64,000 nt of DNA from Helopsaltes ochotensis (Eukaryota; Chordata; Aves; Passeriformes; Locustellidae). Under the pieces are notes generated by a model. That model had not been told where the DNA came from. It made no database searches and worked only from the letters and a program-made list of their open reading frames with translations. Below are positions 1 through 12,800 of the stretch, piece by piece. A program made the position numbers and the translations under genes. Location: assembly GCA_013400155.1 (NCBI GenBank), contig VXBM01000135.1:954130-1018129 (forward strand), given 5' to 3'. Position 1 is the first letter of the stretch; each line of letters begins with the position of its first letter.

Positions 1-1045
1 CTTTCTCAGGTTATTCAAAGAGAATACACATAAATGAAGTGTCACTGATTAAATGGACAAAGCATAAAAAGCCAAAAATAATTTAGAGGGAACACATTCT
101 CCACACACAACATTTTATACTGTCAAGCTATTCTGGTTTTTTATACCCTGGAGATTTTAGCATATATTACTGTTTTAAAATTGACAGCTGTTTACATTCA
201 TACTGTTCAGTCCACTCTAATGAACTTCACCTGAGATTGAATTATATGAAATCACTCCCTAATTGGCAATCTATCTGTTAGCAGTGACTTCTGATGATTC
301 TTTATAAAGGCAGGATACAGTGAGTATATTCTTCACTGTATCTACAAATCACATGCTGGAGTCAAGCAACCTTAGGATTGAAGAGAAACTATGGAATTAC
401 GGTAGTTGCACAATGTCAAGAAAAATACTCCCTCCTGTTCAGGCCTGAAGGAGTTGTTTAGCATTGATGGACTAACACATTCAAACAAGGATAGAAAATA
501 CTCTAAATCTGCAAAGATATGTCCCATCATTAGTCTCAGCTAGAAAGAAATTGAATGGATATAGTTCCTAGATATCAGGTTTAAAAGCAAGTATTTAAGT
601 TATTTATTTTAAATTATGTATTAAGTGTCACTTTGGCCAGTCAAAAGCAATAATGATAATTTCCAAACTATGTAACTTCAATGAAAGGGAGCAATCATAT
701 TCATCACAGCTCCTTGGAAGCTGTTTCACTTTAGCACTTCTCTCACACCTCTGCTCTTTAGCTTCCTTTACAGATTAACTTCTATTCAGACAATGGCTGC
801 TACTCATAAATCCCTGTTCATTTTATAAGGTATGACAGAATAGTTAAAAATACTCTACAGGCTGGAGGGAAAGATATTCACAACATCCAGTTTTACAAAC
901 ACAGTGAGGCTCATTGAGTTGAAAAGCCATTATGCCTTGAGCTGTGTGTGAAACCAGTTCCTCTGAGGGGGATGGAGACCGAGACTACTCCCTGTGCTCT
1001 CTCGCTGGAACTGCACAAGATGGGGACAACCAGATGGACAGCAGA
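1..1045. other. Non-coding, nothing recognised
   Basis: This is AT-rich unique-looking sequence, part of the intergenic region beyond the 3' end of PXDN. No exon with splice-site support, RNA gene or repeat family was recognised. Confidence 0.5.
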
Positions 1046-1291
1046 GAAGGTCCTGGGTGTCCTGATGATATGAAGCTGACCATGAGCTAGGAAAGGGATA
1101 TTACCTCAAAGGCAAATAGCTTCTGGTACTAGGCAGAGTGTTGCCAGCAGGATCAAGAAGCTGATCCTTACCCTCTTTTCAGCACCAGTGTGGGACCCGT
1201 CTGGACTGTTGGGTACAGCTCTGAGCCACTCAGAACCAGAGAGACATTGACCAATTAGAGCAAATTCAGCCAAGGGCCATGAAGAGGATAA
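1046..1291 (+). mobile_element. CR1 LINE fragment, C-terminal end of the second open reading frame, degenerate
   Basis: The sequence follows the CR1 consensus downstream of the reverse transcriptase core. It runs from 'gtcctgggtgtcctgatgat' through 'agtgttgccagcagg' and 'gatccttaccctcttttcag' to 'agagagacattgacc' and 'cagccaagggcc'. The frame is broken by substitutions and indels, so this is a dead copy. It ends shortly before a GTTT simple repeat. Identification is by memory of avian CR1, not by search. Confidence 0.75.
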
Positions 1292-1894
1292 GCATAAAAG
1301 CCTTCTTATTCCTATCTGTTTGGGGTTTTTTTGTTTGTTTGTTTGTTTGTTTGTTTGTTTGGGGTTTTTTTTACTTCTTGAAATGTAGTTTATATCACTG
1401 CTATAATTTTCACATCAATAAGTCACTTCTACAAGACCCTAGTAGCGTTACTTTGTAGCAGTAGTTTTGAAGAAACTAAGGGTTCACATCACTCATGTTT
1501 TTTGTCAAAGGATGTTAGTATTTTAATTTGTTCACATACCGCCCCTAAATTTATGATGAAGAAAGGTAATGCAGTTCTAAGTACACCTTCACAGAAACAC
1601 AGAATCAAGGTAGAGCCATATCTTCTGTTCAGGGATCTGATTTTATGATGTTGCCCATATGCATAACTTGCTAATTCCATTCTATTCATCTAATTTCTAC
1701 ATTTAATGAGTTTTCACTTTTTTCAGAAATTATCTTGCTATGAACAAATAAATAAAGCATAAGGCATGAAAATAACCAGTACTACCAACTGAAATAAAGA
1801 AGTCCTTGAGCCATAAAACAATTCATAAATAGAGAACACATTTCAGGAAGCATTTTGACATATGGTTATGGAATAGTTTATCTTGAGTGCAATC
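1292..1894. other. Spacer between two CR1 fragments, with a GTTT repeat
   Basis: Apart from the simple repeat near 1322-1372, this is AT-rich sequence with no recognised repeat or exon. The CR1 fragments on either side are in the same orientation but are out of order relative to a normal element. Confidence 0.5.
1322..1372. repeat. (GTTT)n simple repeat flanked by GGGG-T runs
   Basis: Seven perfect GTTT units at 1333-1360 are bracketed on both sides by GGGG followed by a T run. The symmetry suggests slippage expansion from a G/T-rich seed. It may have arisen next to the CR1 fragment that ends at about 1291. Confidence 0.9.
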
Positions 1895-2105
1895 ACAAGG
1901 ACAACCAAGGGATCAGGCCCATCCACGATGGATTTAGGAAAGGCAGGACCTCCACGATCCATCTAATCTCCTTTTAGGACAGGATGACCCATCTAGTGGA
2001 TGAGGGAAAGGCTGTGGATGTTGTCTGCCCAGACTTCAGTAAAGCCTTTGTTGCTGTCTCTTACAGTATTCTCCCGGAGAAACTGGCAGCCCATGGCTTA
2101 GACAG
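1895..2105 (+). mobile_element. CR1 LINE fragment, reverse transcriptase core
   Basis: An open stretch at 1984-2166 contains HLVDEGKAVDVV, DFSKAF and EKLAAHGLDR. These are hallmarks of the CR1 reverse transcriptase around the conserved DFSKAFD motif. Here the Asp of that motif is replaced and the tract is short, so it is inactive. It joins abruptly near 2105 to CR1 3'-end sequence. The copy is a genomic fossil and not a host gene. Confidence 0.85.
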
Positions 2106-2335
2106 GTGCTGCGTCAGGGGAGGTTCAGGTTGGACATCAGGAAGAGTTTCTTCACTGAAAGAGTGAAGCATTGGAAAGGGCTGCCCAGGGAAGCTGTGGA
2201 GATACCATTCCTGGAAGAGTTCAGGAAATGACTGGGTGTGGCACTCACTTCTATAGTTTACTTGGCATGGTAGTGCTTAAATATAGGTTGGACTTGATGA
2301 TCTTGGAGGTCTTTTCCAACTTTAATGATTCTATT
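2106..2335 (+). mobile_element. CR1 LINE 3' end
   Basis: This follows the CR1 3' terminal consensus: 'ggttcaggttggacatcagg', 'gggctgcccagggaagctgt', 'ggacttgatgatcttggagg', 'tcttttccaac', ending 'atgattctatt'. The usual run of ATTCTATG octamers is reduced to one degraded copy. It either continues the reverse transcriptase fragment across an internal deletion, or is a separate insertion. Confidence 0.9.
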
Positions 2336-3053
2336 CCGTTCAAATGATGTTACAGTTGCTCAGAACAATCACACATCAGGCTCCTTTTACAATTGTCCAT
2401 CATACCAATTTTACTGTCTCTACCCCAGACAGCACAGGCTAAGTATAGGTATCACAAACATATACAGAACTAGACGGCAGCCAGTATTCTGGCAAAGCTT
2501 CCAGCTCAGCTGTCATCCCAGCTGATTCTCAGTGAGCTCAAATATAATCCATTGAAGATGTCATTCCCACAGGAAGCTGAGGATCAGTTCACACAGGACT
2601 TTGTGTTTGTTTGCATATGTGTATTCACTGTAGATAATGTCATTTTACTGACTGCACTTAAAAATTGCCCTCGTCCCGAAGCGTGTGAAATGAGATTATC
2701 CCTCAAACCATGAGACTGTTTCTGACAAAATACACGTGAACCAAGCCCCAGCAGGTCTCCCACGTTCATGAGAACTGCTGGTTTCAGAAAAGAAACATCT
2801 AAATAATAAATCTTCACATCCTATTTTGTCTTCATTATTCCTAATAGAAGCAATGGATTTGCTACCTTTTTGGGTTTATGGTCCAGAATGATTGCAAAGT
2901 AATTATAAGCAAATCTTTATGTCTCAGACAGAAATCAACTTTTTCATTTGGGATACTATGTTATATCGTGTTTCTAGGATAAATGTTGAAAAATATGGAA
3001 CTGTTTTGACTGAAAGAAAATTACTGTAAGGATAAATGTGCAAATTAAAACAG

Positions 3054-3070
3054 AAAAAAAAAAAAAAAAA
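3054..3070. repeat. Poly(A) run of 17
   Basis: This is an uninterrupted A run. No retroposed sequence or target-site duplication is evident beside it. Confidence 0.8.
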
Positions 3071-6000
3071 GACTCAAAAATACTATTATCTACTATGTAA
3101 TCCTAAACCAGCAAAGTTCAAATGAGGACTTGTGGTTACCAGTTTCTGACTGTCTGTGAAAAGACTAGATCTAGTTTCAAGAAAGGTCCTACTGCAACAC
3201 CTTTTAGCCAGCAGAAACTGCTGAAGTAAATGGTGTCATATCAATTATTGTGAGAAGGATTACAAGAGAATGAGGAAAAAAGTTTAATAAAAAGCTCTCT
3301 AATAGGGAGTAGTTCCACAGCACATGATGCAAGAATTACCTTTATTTGATACCCAGAGCAAAAAGAGATAAAAATACTAGATAAAGTGGCAAAATTCTAC
3401 TCTAGAAACAAGCAGCTGTTCACAAAGAATAGGGAATAATCATTGTGTGATAAATATGTGAGGTCCCAACACAGGACTAGAAATGCATGGCTGTAAGAAT
3501 ATGTGGACAATAAACATGCATTCCTCTAAGCTGAATAACTCACAACTAAGAAAGAGAAAAAACAGAAAACCAAATGTTGCTGCTAGGATAATAAGTAAGC
3601 AAAAAATCCCCATTTTGAGTATATTCTTAACCATAAGATGTCTGATATCTTTGTTTCATATCTTTGTCATTCATATTTTAGTGTTTTGTGTACCCTAGAA
3701 TAAAAGTAGAGCATCTTATGTGGCACAACTTGCAACTTTAGCAAAGGCAGCCAGCTCACCAGTTACAATGCATTAAATCTTTACACTGGTGGGACTGACG
3801 ACCAGTTTACACTGTCTGGATGCCTGAGTATCCAGTACTGGTATTACAGGACAAATCTTTCCAAATCCTTTAGCAACACTGCTAATACAAATATTATCTT
3901 GTGCCAGCACATTGTCAGGAACTGTGATGCTGTCCACAGCAGTCTCAGAGAAGAAATAAAAGATGAGGAAAGTGAGGTGTAAATACGACATCATGAAAGA
4001 GAAGTTGAAAACGGGAAGTAAGGATCTTCTGCTTAAATAGGAAATGCGTAAACATCTCTTCTTTTCCTCTTAAACTTTCCCTCTCTCAGTCTTCAGTCTT
4101 TGAAAAGGTGTCTGGGGTACTTTCTGGGAATTCCCTTAGTTTCTTGACCAAGTTTCTACCCAACAGGTAACTTCTCAAAATGAAAAATATAGTTATATAC
4201 TTTAAGACACATGGATTTTGTGGCACCTATTTTGTGAGATCTAAATTCTGGGGTTTACCCAAATTTCCTTTCAACTGATAAGGTCAACGATGGTATGTAT
4301 TTCACGATACTTAATTCTTCTGAGGAATACCTTCAAAGTTAGTGGGAAAAAGCTTTGAAAGATCATATCCAAATTTCATAATACTTTCTGTTTCATTGCT
4401 ATAACTTGGATTTTTTACATTTTAGTAAATAAAAACACATTTTTAACATGTACTGGAAAAACAGACAAGTATTCATGCACAGTCTGGAGTAACAAATGTT
4501 TCCAGGGAAATCCAAAAGGTAGTGGAAAGGGGAAGAAAAATCCAACCTGGCAAAAAGCCAGCTAATTTTCTGCAATAGAAAAGCATGCTAATTCCAGAAC
4601 ATAACATGACACAAACTCTAATAAACATCCTGAATGCTTCATCCCCAGAAAAAGTTCCCTTCTACATAATGACTACTGTTGCTGTGAGATCGTCTCCTTC
4701 TCCATATTCCTGTGAAGAACTACTACTCCAGGGATTTTTTTGCCTTTGATGACTGATCTGTCTCAGTGGCTGGTGGGAGTTTGCCCTTGACTTCTGCAGA
4801 AGCTGGGTCAAGATCCAGAACAAACAATGACAGACTGCTGTCTGAATCTGTACAAACTTGGTGAAAAAAATCCTCCCCAAGTATAAGAGAAGGGGCAATG
4901 AAATGAATTTAAGAGTAGGGTAGATTTTTTACCTGCCACATCAAAAAATACATTTTTGATTGATACTATAGGCCAATTTTTCTCATATCAAAGCAGAAGC
5001 ATTCAAATTAAGCTAGTATGTCCAACTTGGCAAACTTTTCTGTTGTTTTAGTGAACAGGCCAAGGATTGACTAGACACTATATCAGAGCTGGCAAAAATC
5101 CTCGTGGTTGTACTAGATTGATTTATGCTGACTGAGGATCTAATAATATATCATCCTCGAATAAAGCAAGGTATACAAGAGGCAATGTGTTAAAACTTTT
5201 GATGGTTTTTTCTGAATCTATATTACGAACAGAAGACTTCAGAATTCATTCTGGCAACACTTAAAAACATACATTTGCAAAACTTTTGGAACTAAGCCAT
5301 TCTGGCAATGAATATTCAGAATAGATTTGAAAAGTATTCTCCATGGAAATCTTTTATTGAGGAAAAAAATTTCACAAAATTATTTCTCTCTAAACCAGAA
5401 GCAATGCAAGCCCATTTCATTAGGTGTAAACGCTATTTTAGTAATTAGACATAAAAAGACTTTTCAGACTAGCATAACCATAAATTCAAGGGATTTCTAC
5501 TAATTATATCTATTTATCATTTCAGTAAGATTTTTCTTGTATTTTACTCATCTAAAGCTTATCCCAAAATATTTTAGCTTTTCATCCATTATAAAAATAT
5601 TGTATAATGCAAGAGGAAATACATGTTTCACACAGTTTCTCTTCTCATATTTTGAAGACATTTGCCACCTTCCCATTTAAGAAGGAGCATCTTGTTATTG
5701 CAAATAACATGAGAGTAATTTTGTTAATGTAAATAGTGCAACCCTTTCTTCTCTGGAATTTTTAAATTTTAAGTCTCAATTGCAGTCATTCAACTAAAAA
5801 TCTCTGAAACCAAGCAGGTAAGAAGAAAAAATAGCACATGGTAAAGGATCTGAAATTATGCAGATATCTTTGTTTCACAGTTTTTTATGATTTTATGACA
5901 ACTGTTCTCAAATGATGTTTCTTCAGTATGAGGGGAAGGAAAAACTACTGTTTTCACAGATTACAAGGGTTTATTCTAATTAACTATTTACTGTATTCAC

Positions 6001-9000
6001 ATGTTGATTTATAGCTAATGTAACAGAAATGGAGCTGTGCAAAAATCTCAAGGGTTGAAATAGTCAAAATTGTCCAGTTAGCCTACTGTCAGGCTGATTT
6101 CTGCTTTTTCCCTGAACCAAACCTGTGATTCTCTGCCAAGATTAAGAGCCTGTCTTAGGAAGCAATTCTTACAAGCAGTATAGCCCTTTATCCTTCATAG
6201 TTCCTTAATGTTATCTCTGCTAGACCTGCATATAGAGAATGCATTTTAAAACTCAAAGTCACAGAAAGTAGCAGAAACCAAATATTTAAAATATATGGTT
6301 TGGATCTCCAGCTGGTACAAACTTTACCTCACTGCAAATATTGATGTAAGAACATGGTTACAATATTCTTAAGTTCTCCAGTCCTCATGTCCAAGAATGC
6401 AGAAGTGGAATTTTCAGCTTATTCTCTTGACATTAGATCTGATACATCACAGAGATGGGAAAGCCACCACTTCATGCAAGTGTAACATTCCTGAATGCAG
6501 CTGCTTGCACAAGCAAAACCACATGGCATCCAATGAGGTTTATCCTAAGGTTCACATTAGACAAAGTCAAATTAAGAACTAGGGGAACTTTAAAACTATT
6601 ATGGAGCTTTACCTGGGGGTTCTCTAAGTGTTATTCCTAATTATGTTGCTACTGTGCACAGACACAGCTGCTACTCATCACAGAATAGTATTTTATCTAT
6701 GCAAGGTGTAGACACCTTTACTGCACTTGGGATGGACTATTCCTGGAGAACTGTTTCCATGGTCACAAATGTTTGTGACTATAAGAGCATTCCTGGCTGG
6801 ACAACATCATGATAGCACCATAATAAGCTTGTCTGTATAAAGTTCCTGAGTAAATGATGTGAAAACAAGTGAATTAATAAATGAAAAGGAAAAAAAGTTA
6901 GAACGTCAAAATTCCTGATAAGAAAGAACTTTAAAATTAATTTCACATTGATTTCTATAGGATTATCAATGGGTGACTCCTTTTGCATATTTAAGATGTT
7001 ACAAAGCTTATTGCCACACACCATAATTTTTCCATCTTTGAGATTGGTTTGTATGTTCTTAAAAATTTTCAAAAATATTTCTTGAAAATGTTATATTTAC
7101 CAGAATGTGTGATGATTTACAGCCTGTTATTGAATGGAAATACTCCCAATAACATCAGTGTGCATCAGTTTGTAAAGTTTTTGCAAATCATTAGAAATTA
7201 TACCAGGAATCAACAGGAAATCATACTGTTACATTATGTGATTTAGAATTTTGAGAAACATAATGAATAGGGAAAACTGCCAACATGCATTAATAGCCTT
7301 GCAGTGTAATTATTCAAGGAATGCAAATGAGTACAATAGATTTTTGACAATTAAAATACTGTGAAATAGTCACAGGAACAGATAAACTCTCCAATATATA
7401 TCCTCTCAGACAGATATACTGGGAAATGCTCCTCAGCCTTCGGGCTCCTTTTGGTTTAAGGTATTTAAATGGACAATTAAAGCTTCCATACTCTCAGACT
7501 GAGGCCAAGCTTGGCTTTTCTGAAATCCTTTAGCTGCCAGATGAACAGAGCCCCAGAACTTTCAGAAAGTTTTCTTGAATCCTCTTGCAATAAAATGACT
7601 GCCAAGGTTAACTGTCAGATACTTATAAGGAGCAGTAAATCTCACAGTGAGAAAGGTATTTCCCATTGTTTGGTAAAAAAAAAAATCTTGTTGGAATATA
7701 TGGGAGAGGGAAAGACAAACTGTGCTTTGAAGCCTGAGTCTTTTTCAACACTGAACATCTTGAGTCTTTGCACCAAAAAACATTTGCAAAGAATTAATAT
7801 GTGAATGGGAGCTAGCAATTCAGCAGCCATTGGGGAGAGAATTACAGACTGCAGTCTGAGGCTTTCCAGGGCACAGCCAGCTTTATATGCTAAAAGAGCA
7901 AATCTATTAACCTAATTTCTCCTGGTTTGGCTATGAATATAGATCACAATTAGTTTATAGTTTCATTTGAGTAGTTTCTCTGATTTTTCTATCTATCTAA
8001 ATAAAATTCTTCCAACAGTGTTTTCTGGCACACACTACTCCACTACTCCTGTTCCTCTATATGGAACACTTCCAAATTGGATTGCTTATGATATTCTCTT
8101 CCTGCAAGCTATATTCCATCAGAAACACCTGTGATTTTAAAGTTCTTTCAGCATCTTGGTATTTAGAGAGTAGGATCTGATATTTACACTTTACAAGCAG
8201 CAGTCCTGCTGGTCCTGTAGGAAAAGAATAAAAAAATGGAACAAAAACTGAACAGTACCATTTTAAATCAAGATAAAAATGCAATTAAAATAGAAAGATT
8301 CTTGAGGATTGCTCTACTGAGCTTACAGAAACAACAGTACCTATATTTTTTTTCTACACAACCCTTGTTTCCTCATCCAAGGAATGACTTGCAATTTTTT
8401 CTCTTTTAGTTTGACTAATGGAGCTTGCTGAAGGTTTATTATACTTGCCCTCATTTGGCAGAGAAATTCTCCAGATAAGGTTTTCATTTCTTCCTTATAA
8501 GTAGTTTCAAATGTCATATAGCCTGTGATCACTACCCTAGATTAGAGAACATCCATTTTATCTGAACTTAGGTAATAATTACTATGGTGATGGACAATGC
8601 ATGTGGTAACACTCATCTTCTTATTACTTACTACAACATGATGCCAAAAAAATTGTGAACATCAGATTGTGCTTGAGCTTTTATTTAGCTTCCTCTATAT
8701 TGTCAGCTATAACTTGCAGGTAAAAAAATTTACTCCCCTCATCTATGTTTTCACACATCTCTCAGAATATAGACGACAGAACAGAAAAAATATATGCAGA
8801 TATTTTCACATCCATAGTACTTAACAACAGTGCTTATAAATAAAAGATTGGGGAGTAGGAAAATTAAAAAGCCAAATGAAAAATTATAGAAGTATAGCTG
8901 AACTCTACACCATATAAGAAGGAAGCCCAAATAATTCAACAGACTTACTCAACTTCTCTAAATATTAAACCTCAAAAAAAAATTCTCATTCAAATTCATT

Positions 9001-9828
9001 CCTATTGCAAGGAGAACATCAGCTGTGATCTAGATCATGTTTTCTTCCCTTCCTGGATTTGGAATAAATATCTTCGATATGAAATTAAATAATTCATTCA
9101 ATGAAATGAATCTAATCAACTATTAGAATCTTAAGCTCAGTATTTTACAGTCAAAATCATTGTCTGGGAAATGATTTTTTATAATCTCAAAATTTTAAGA
9201 ATCGATGCTTTACAAGACAGAATGCAAGATGGAAATATTGCTTGTTATGTTTTTGAAAATCTTTGATTCATTCTACAAAATGAGCTGCAGTGTAAACATC
9301 AGCCCAGTGATTAAGGAAATCTCTTATACAGTGAAAGCAACATGAATGAAATACAAGAATGTGATACTGACATGTGTGTACTTAAACATCCTTGAAATTT
9401 CAGCATGCCTTACACGGTAGTTCTCTTATTGTATATGAGTGTATATGCAAGAAAGTGAAATCTCACTGTGAGAGATAAAGTTGAATTTGTGGTGTAAGCA
9501 AAAATTGTTGCCAGTATAAGTACAAAAACTCAGTTTGACCAGTCTTGCTACATTAAGCACAACGAAGTCCAAAGCAGTAATACACGTAATTAGTGCTTTG
9601 AAAGGAGAAATTTCCCAGAACTGAAAAGACTTATGAGCCAAGTCAGCTAGCAGAAAGAATTTAAGCAGAGAAATAATGTCAAAAAGAAATCAATTATTGG
9701 TATTTTGCTTCATGTCCAAAAGGTAGTAAGCCTATGAACAAAAAAAAAACAAACAAGTCCCTAAACCCCAGTAAACAAAATAAGGAGGCAGCTCTAAAAC
9801 TAGAGTTATATAATGAAAATTAAGAAAA

Positions 9829-9884
9829 TACTAAAATAATAATAACTAGTTACTAAAATAATAATAACTAATACTAAAAATATA
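9829..9884. repeat. Tandem repeat, 21-22 bp unit, about 2.6 copies
   Basis: The unit 'tactaaaataataataacta' occurs at 9829-9850 and 9851-9871, followed by a shorter diverged copy from 9872. Copies 1 and 2 are nearly identical, which suggests a recent local duplication. Confidence 0.85.
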
Positions 9885-12800
9885 TAAATTAAAAGTTGCA
9901 AAATTGGAAGGGAGAGAATATAAATCATTAAAACACAACAAGAATAAGGACAATGAGAAAGAATACTTTATACATAAGGATTAAAGTTGCATAGGCCTAT
10001 TATTCTATAGAAATAGTACATCTATAAAATGATAGAGAAGATGCTAGAAAAGATGGTCAATTTTGATTGAATGTGGAAGGAACCACAGTAATGCTTGAGA
10101 ATGGGCAGGCATAATACCATCAGAATGATAGTTTTAAAAGCAGTGCCATTGCTTGTCTTGGAATTTTAAAATCAAGTAATTAATCAAGATTAATCAGTAG
10201 TGATTTTTTCAGTAATTTAGCCAACAAAAAATTATATTTTTAATTGCACCTTTCATATCCCCTCATCCATCACCTTCACAAATCCTTTGTGTTTTTTTAT
10301 CCAGTGAGTACTTACATTTTCTATAGAGATCATCTTTTGCTAGTGGTGTCTCAAGTGTGATTTTAAGTGTCTAAAACAAAAGGCTTTTGGCTACTTCTGT
10401 GTTGACAAACCAAGCACTGCCAGGGAACATTCCTGGGCACTGGAACTTGAATATGTTAAACTCTTAGAAAATTCCTTGACAATCATTTTTCCTGGGCCAA
10501 GCAAGTGCTCTATCAAACAATTTCCAGGTATGGCCTGAATGTTAATGCCATTTAGGAACTGATCTCAAAGGATGTACAACCTGCCTTGGTGTCTAAGACA
10601 ATAATGGATTCTCTTCTCTGCCCCTGGGCCTCAGTGCCACAGAACAGTCCCAGGTGCATAATTGTCTTGTAAATATGTAGCCTTTTGTGACAGATCAGAT
10701 AAAAACAGATTCAAAATTAATGTCTCAGATTCTGAGCTAATGAATGTCCTTTCACATTTTTGGCGATGACTTTTAACTGTTCCCAGAGCAAAGGCACTTT
10801 ATATGACTGGTTTCAAGCTGCATTTCGGGCATAATTACCCTTCTACTATAAACTCCAGTTTTCTGTCCAATTTCATATTTTGATCCTGATAATATAAGTT
10901 TCCTGTAGACAGTTTTATTAGATATAACATGCTCCTTGTAAAAATAAATAGGTTTAGTTCAGAGTAGGTCTTGAATCTTTCTCAGTCTTTTTAATGTCTC
11001 CTGCTTTTTTTCCACCTGGCTTTGTAAGTTCCCAACACTGCAAAACAAATCTAGCAGCTTTCTAAAGGACAGTATGAAAAAAACTTGAAACCCGTAATTT
11101 TGTGTATTGTCTTTCAAGCTTTGAATGGTCTAGGCAGCACTTTTTACAGATGAAGTCTCACATTTCATAGGTATGAAATAAGCATTTAATGAACTCAAGG
11201 CAGCTTACCTGAATAATATTTAAAGTATAATCTTTGTGAACATGAACCATGACTGTCTAAAATCAGTGCCTGATTTGCCTGTTTAGAGGATGGTGACACC
11301 ACCATAAACCAGAAAAGGGACAGCCATTCTGCCCAGCAGAAGCACCTACTGTTCCAGTGTCATAAATAAAATCCACCTCGAACTTTAGGTTCTGGGTAAT
11401 TTAGAAGTTTACATTTGTCTTTAAGAGTACAGAGAATAAAGATGCAGCCTATCCCTGTCTTTTTCTTGAGAAGACTATGTGTACAGTTGTGGGAATAGGA
11501 GACAGAAAAGAAACTGCACCTACACACTGAGTCGTGCTGGAAAGAAAAGGACTTTTATTTACATCTTTGACATTTTATAGAACTCCGAAGGTGACAGTGG
11601 ATTGGAGGGTGAAGCTGCCCCCTCTCCAACACACTGGTCAGACCAACAGTCCATCAGCTCTCTCCTCCTCCATGAATCAATGTCAACAGTCTGATTGTTT
11701 ACACTAAGTGTGTGAGAGACTCCATAGCAGAAACGAAAACATCAGAAGGCTGAAAAGCAGGGACACATACAGTGGCTTTATTTTTCTTTGGCCTAACAGA
11801 ATAGTGATTAGAGAATTCCAGCAGCAAAGAATAAATTTCAATTCTTGGCTCAATTTTTTTCAAAAGAGGAATTTTTAAGCCCACAAATATGGAGTAGCTG
11901 GATGGAAGCTCCTTTTCTTCATTCTCTTCTGAAGGCATAATGCTGAGCACAGAAGTAAGAACAGCTCCTCTGCAGATGGATGGAATGCAAATTATCTGTT
12001 AAAGGGTCTTGGAAACTCTCAAGCTTTATTAGAATGTGCCTAGTTAATACTGATGCCTGTAATTTCAGGACATCTTGAAGTTAAGACAGCTAAGATTCCT
12101 GTCTGAAACATGGATGAATTTTAGGCGTTCAAATTCTTACTTGGGAAGGAAGTCACCTTAGGACTACAGCTATAGAACTAAGTTTAAAATACCCAGGAAC
12201 CACTTTTGGCACTGAGGCAACAGGCGTGAAAGAGTTTGTGTCATTAATAATAAATGGTTTTACCCCACTAAAGCAGGATGGTTTCATCCAAACTGTAAAC
12301 TGGATCTTTTATAGCACAATATATTTTATTGCTATAGACGTTTTAGGTGAAATGGATCTCATCCAAAATTAGCACAGTTCCATATCTGAAATGATCTTCA
12401 GCAAAGTACTGTATTTTCTCAATTGTTCTTCTTTTCTGTTTTCCTCCACAAATGCCTAGATTTTTTTCTATGTGTGATTAGTGGTGTCTGCTCTCATTAA
12501 CTGGTTCTATGATCAGTGTTGTAAGAACAGGTAAGATTTACATTATCCACAGTGCATATTTTTTCCAGTTTTCCAAGGAGCAGTCATCTTAACACCCCTA
12601 CAAACTTCTATTACTGTGGATTGTCATTTGAAGCTATTATTGATGTAAGAGGGAGTTGGATATGGGGATTAAAATAAGTTATTTCCTTTGGAGACCGATG
12701 TTACTACTTCTGTTTAACATTATATTTGCTCAAATGCAATTCATTTACTGTCTACTAAACTGAAAAATCCAGATCTTCCTTCCATTCCAGCTCACAATTT

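Noticed and set aside
1984..2166. Open frame with DEGKAVDVV and DFSKAF motifs as a host gene
   Set aside because: It is a truncated CR1 reverse transcriptase fragment, broken on both sides.
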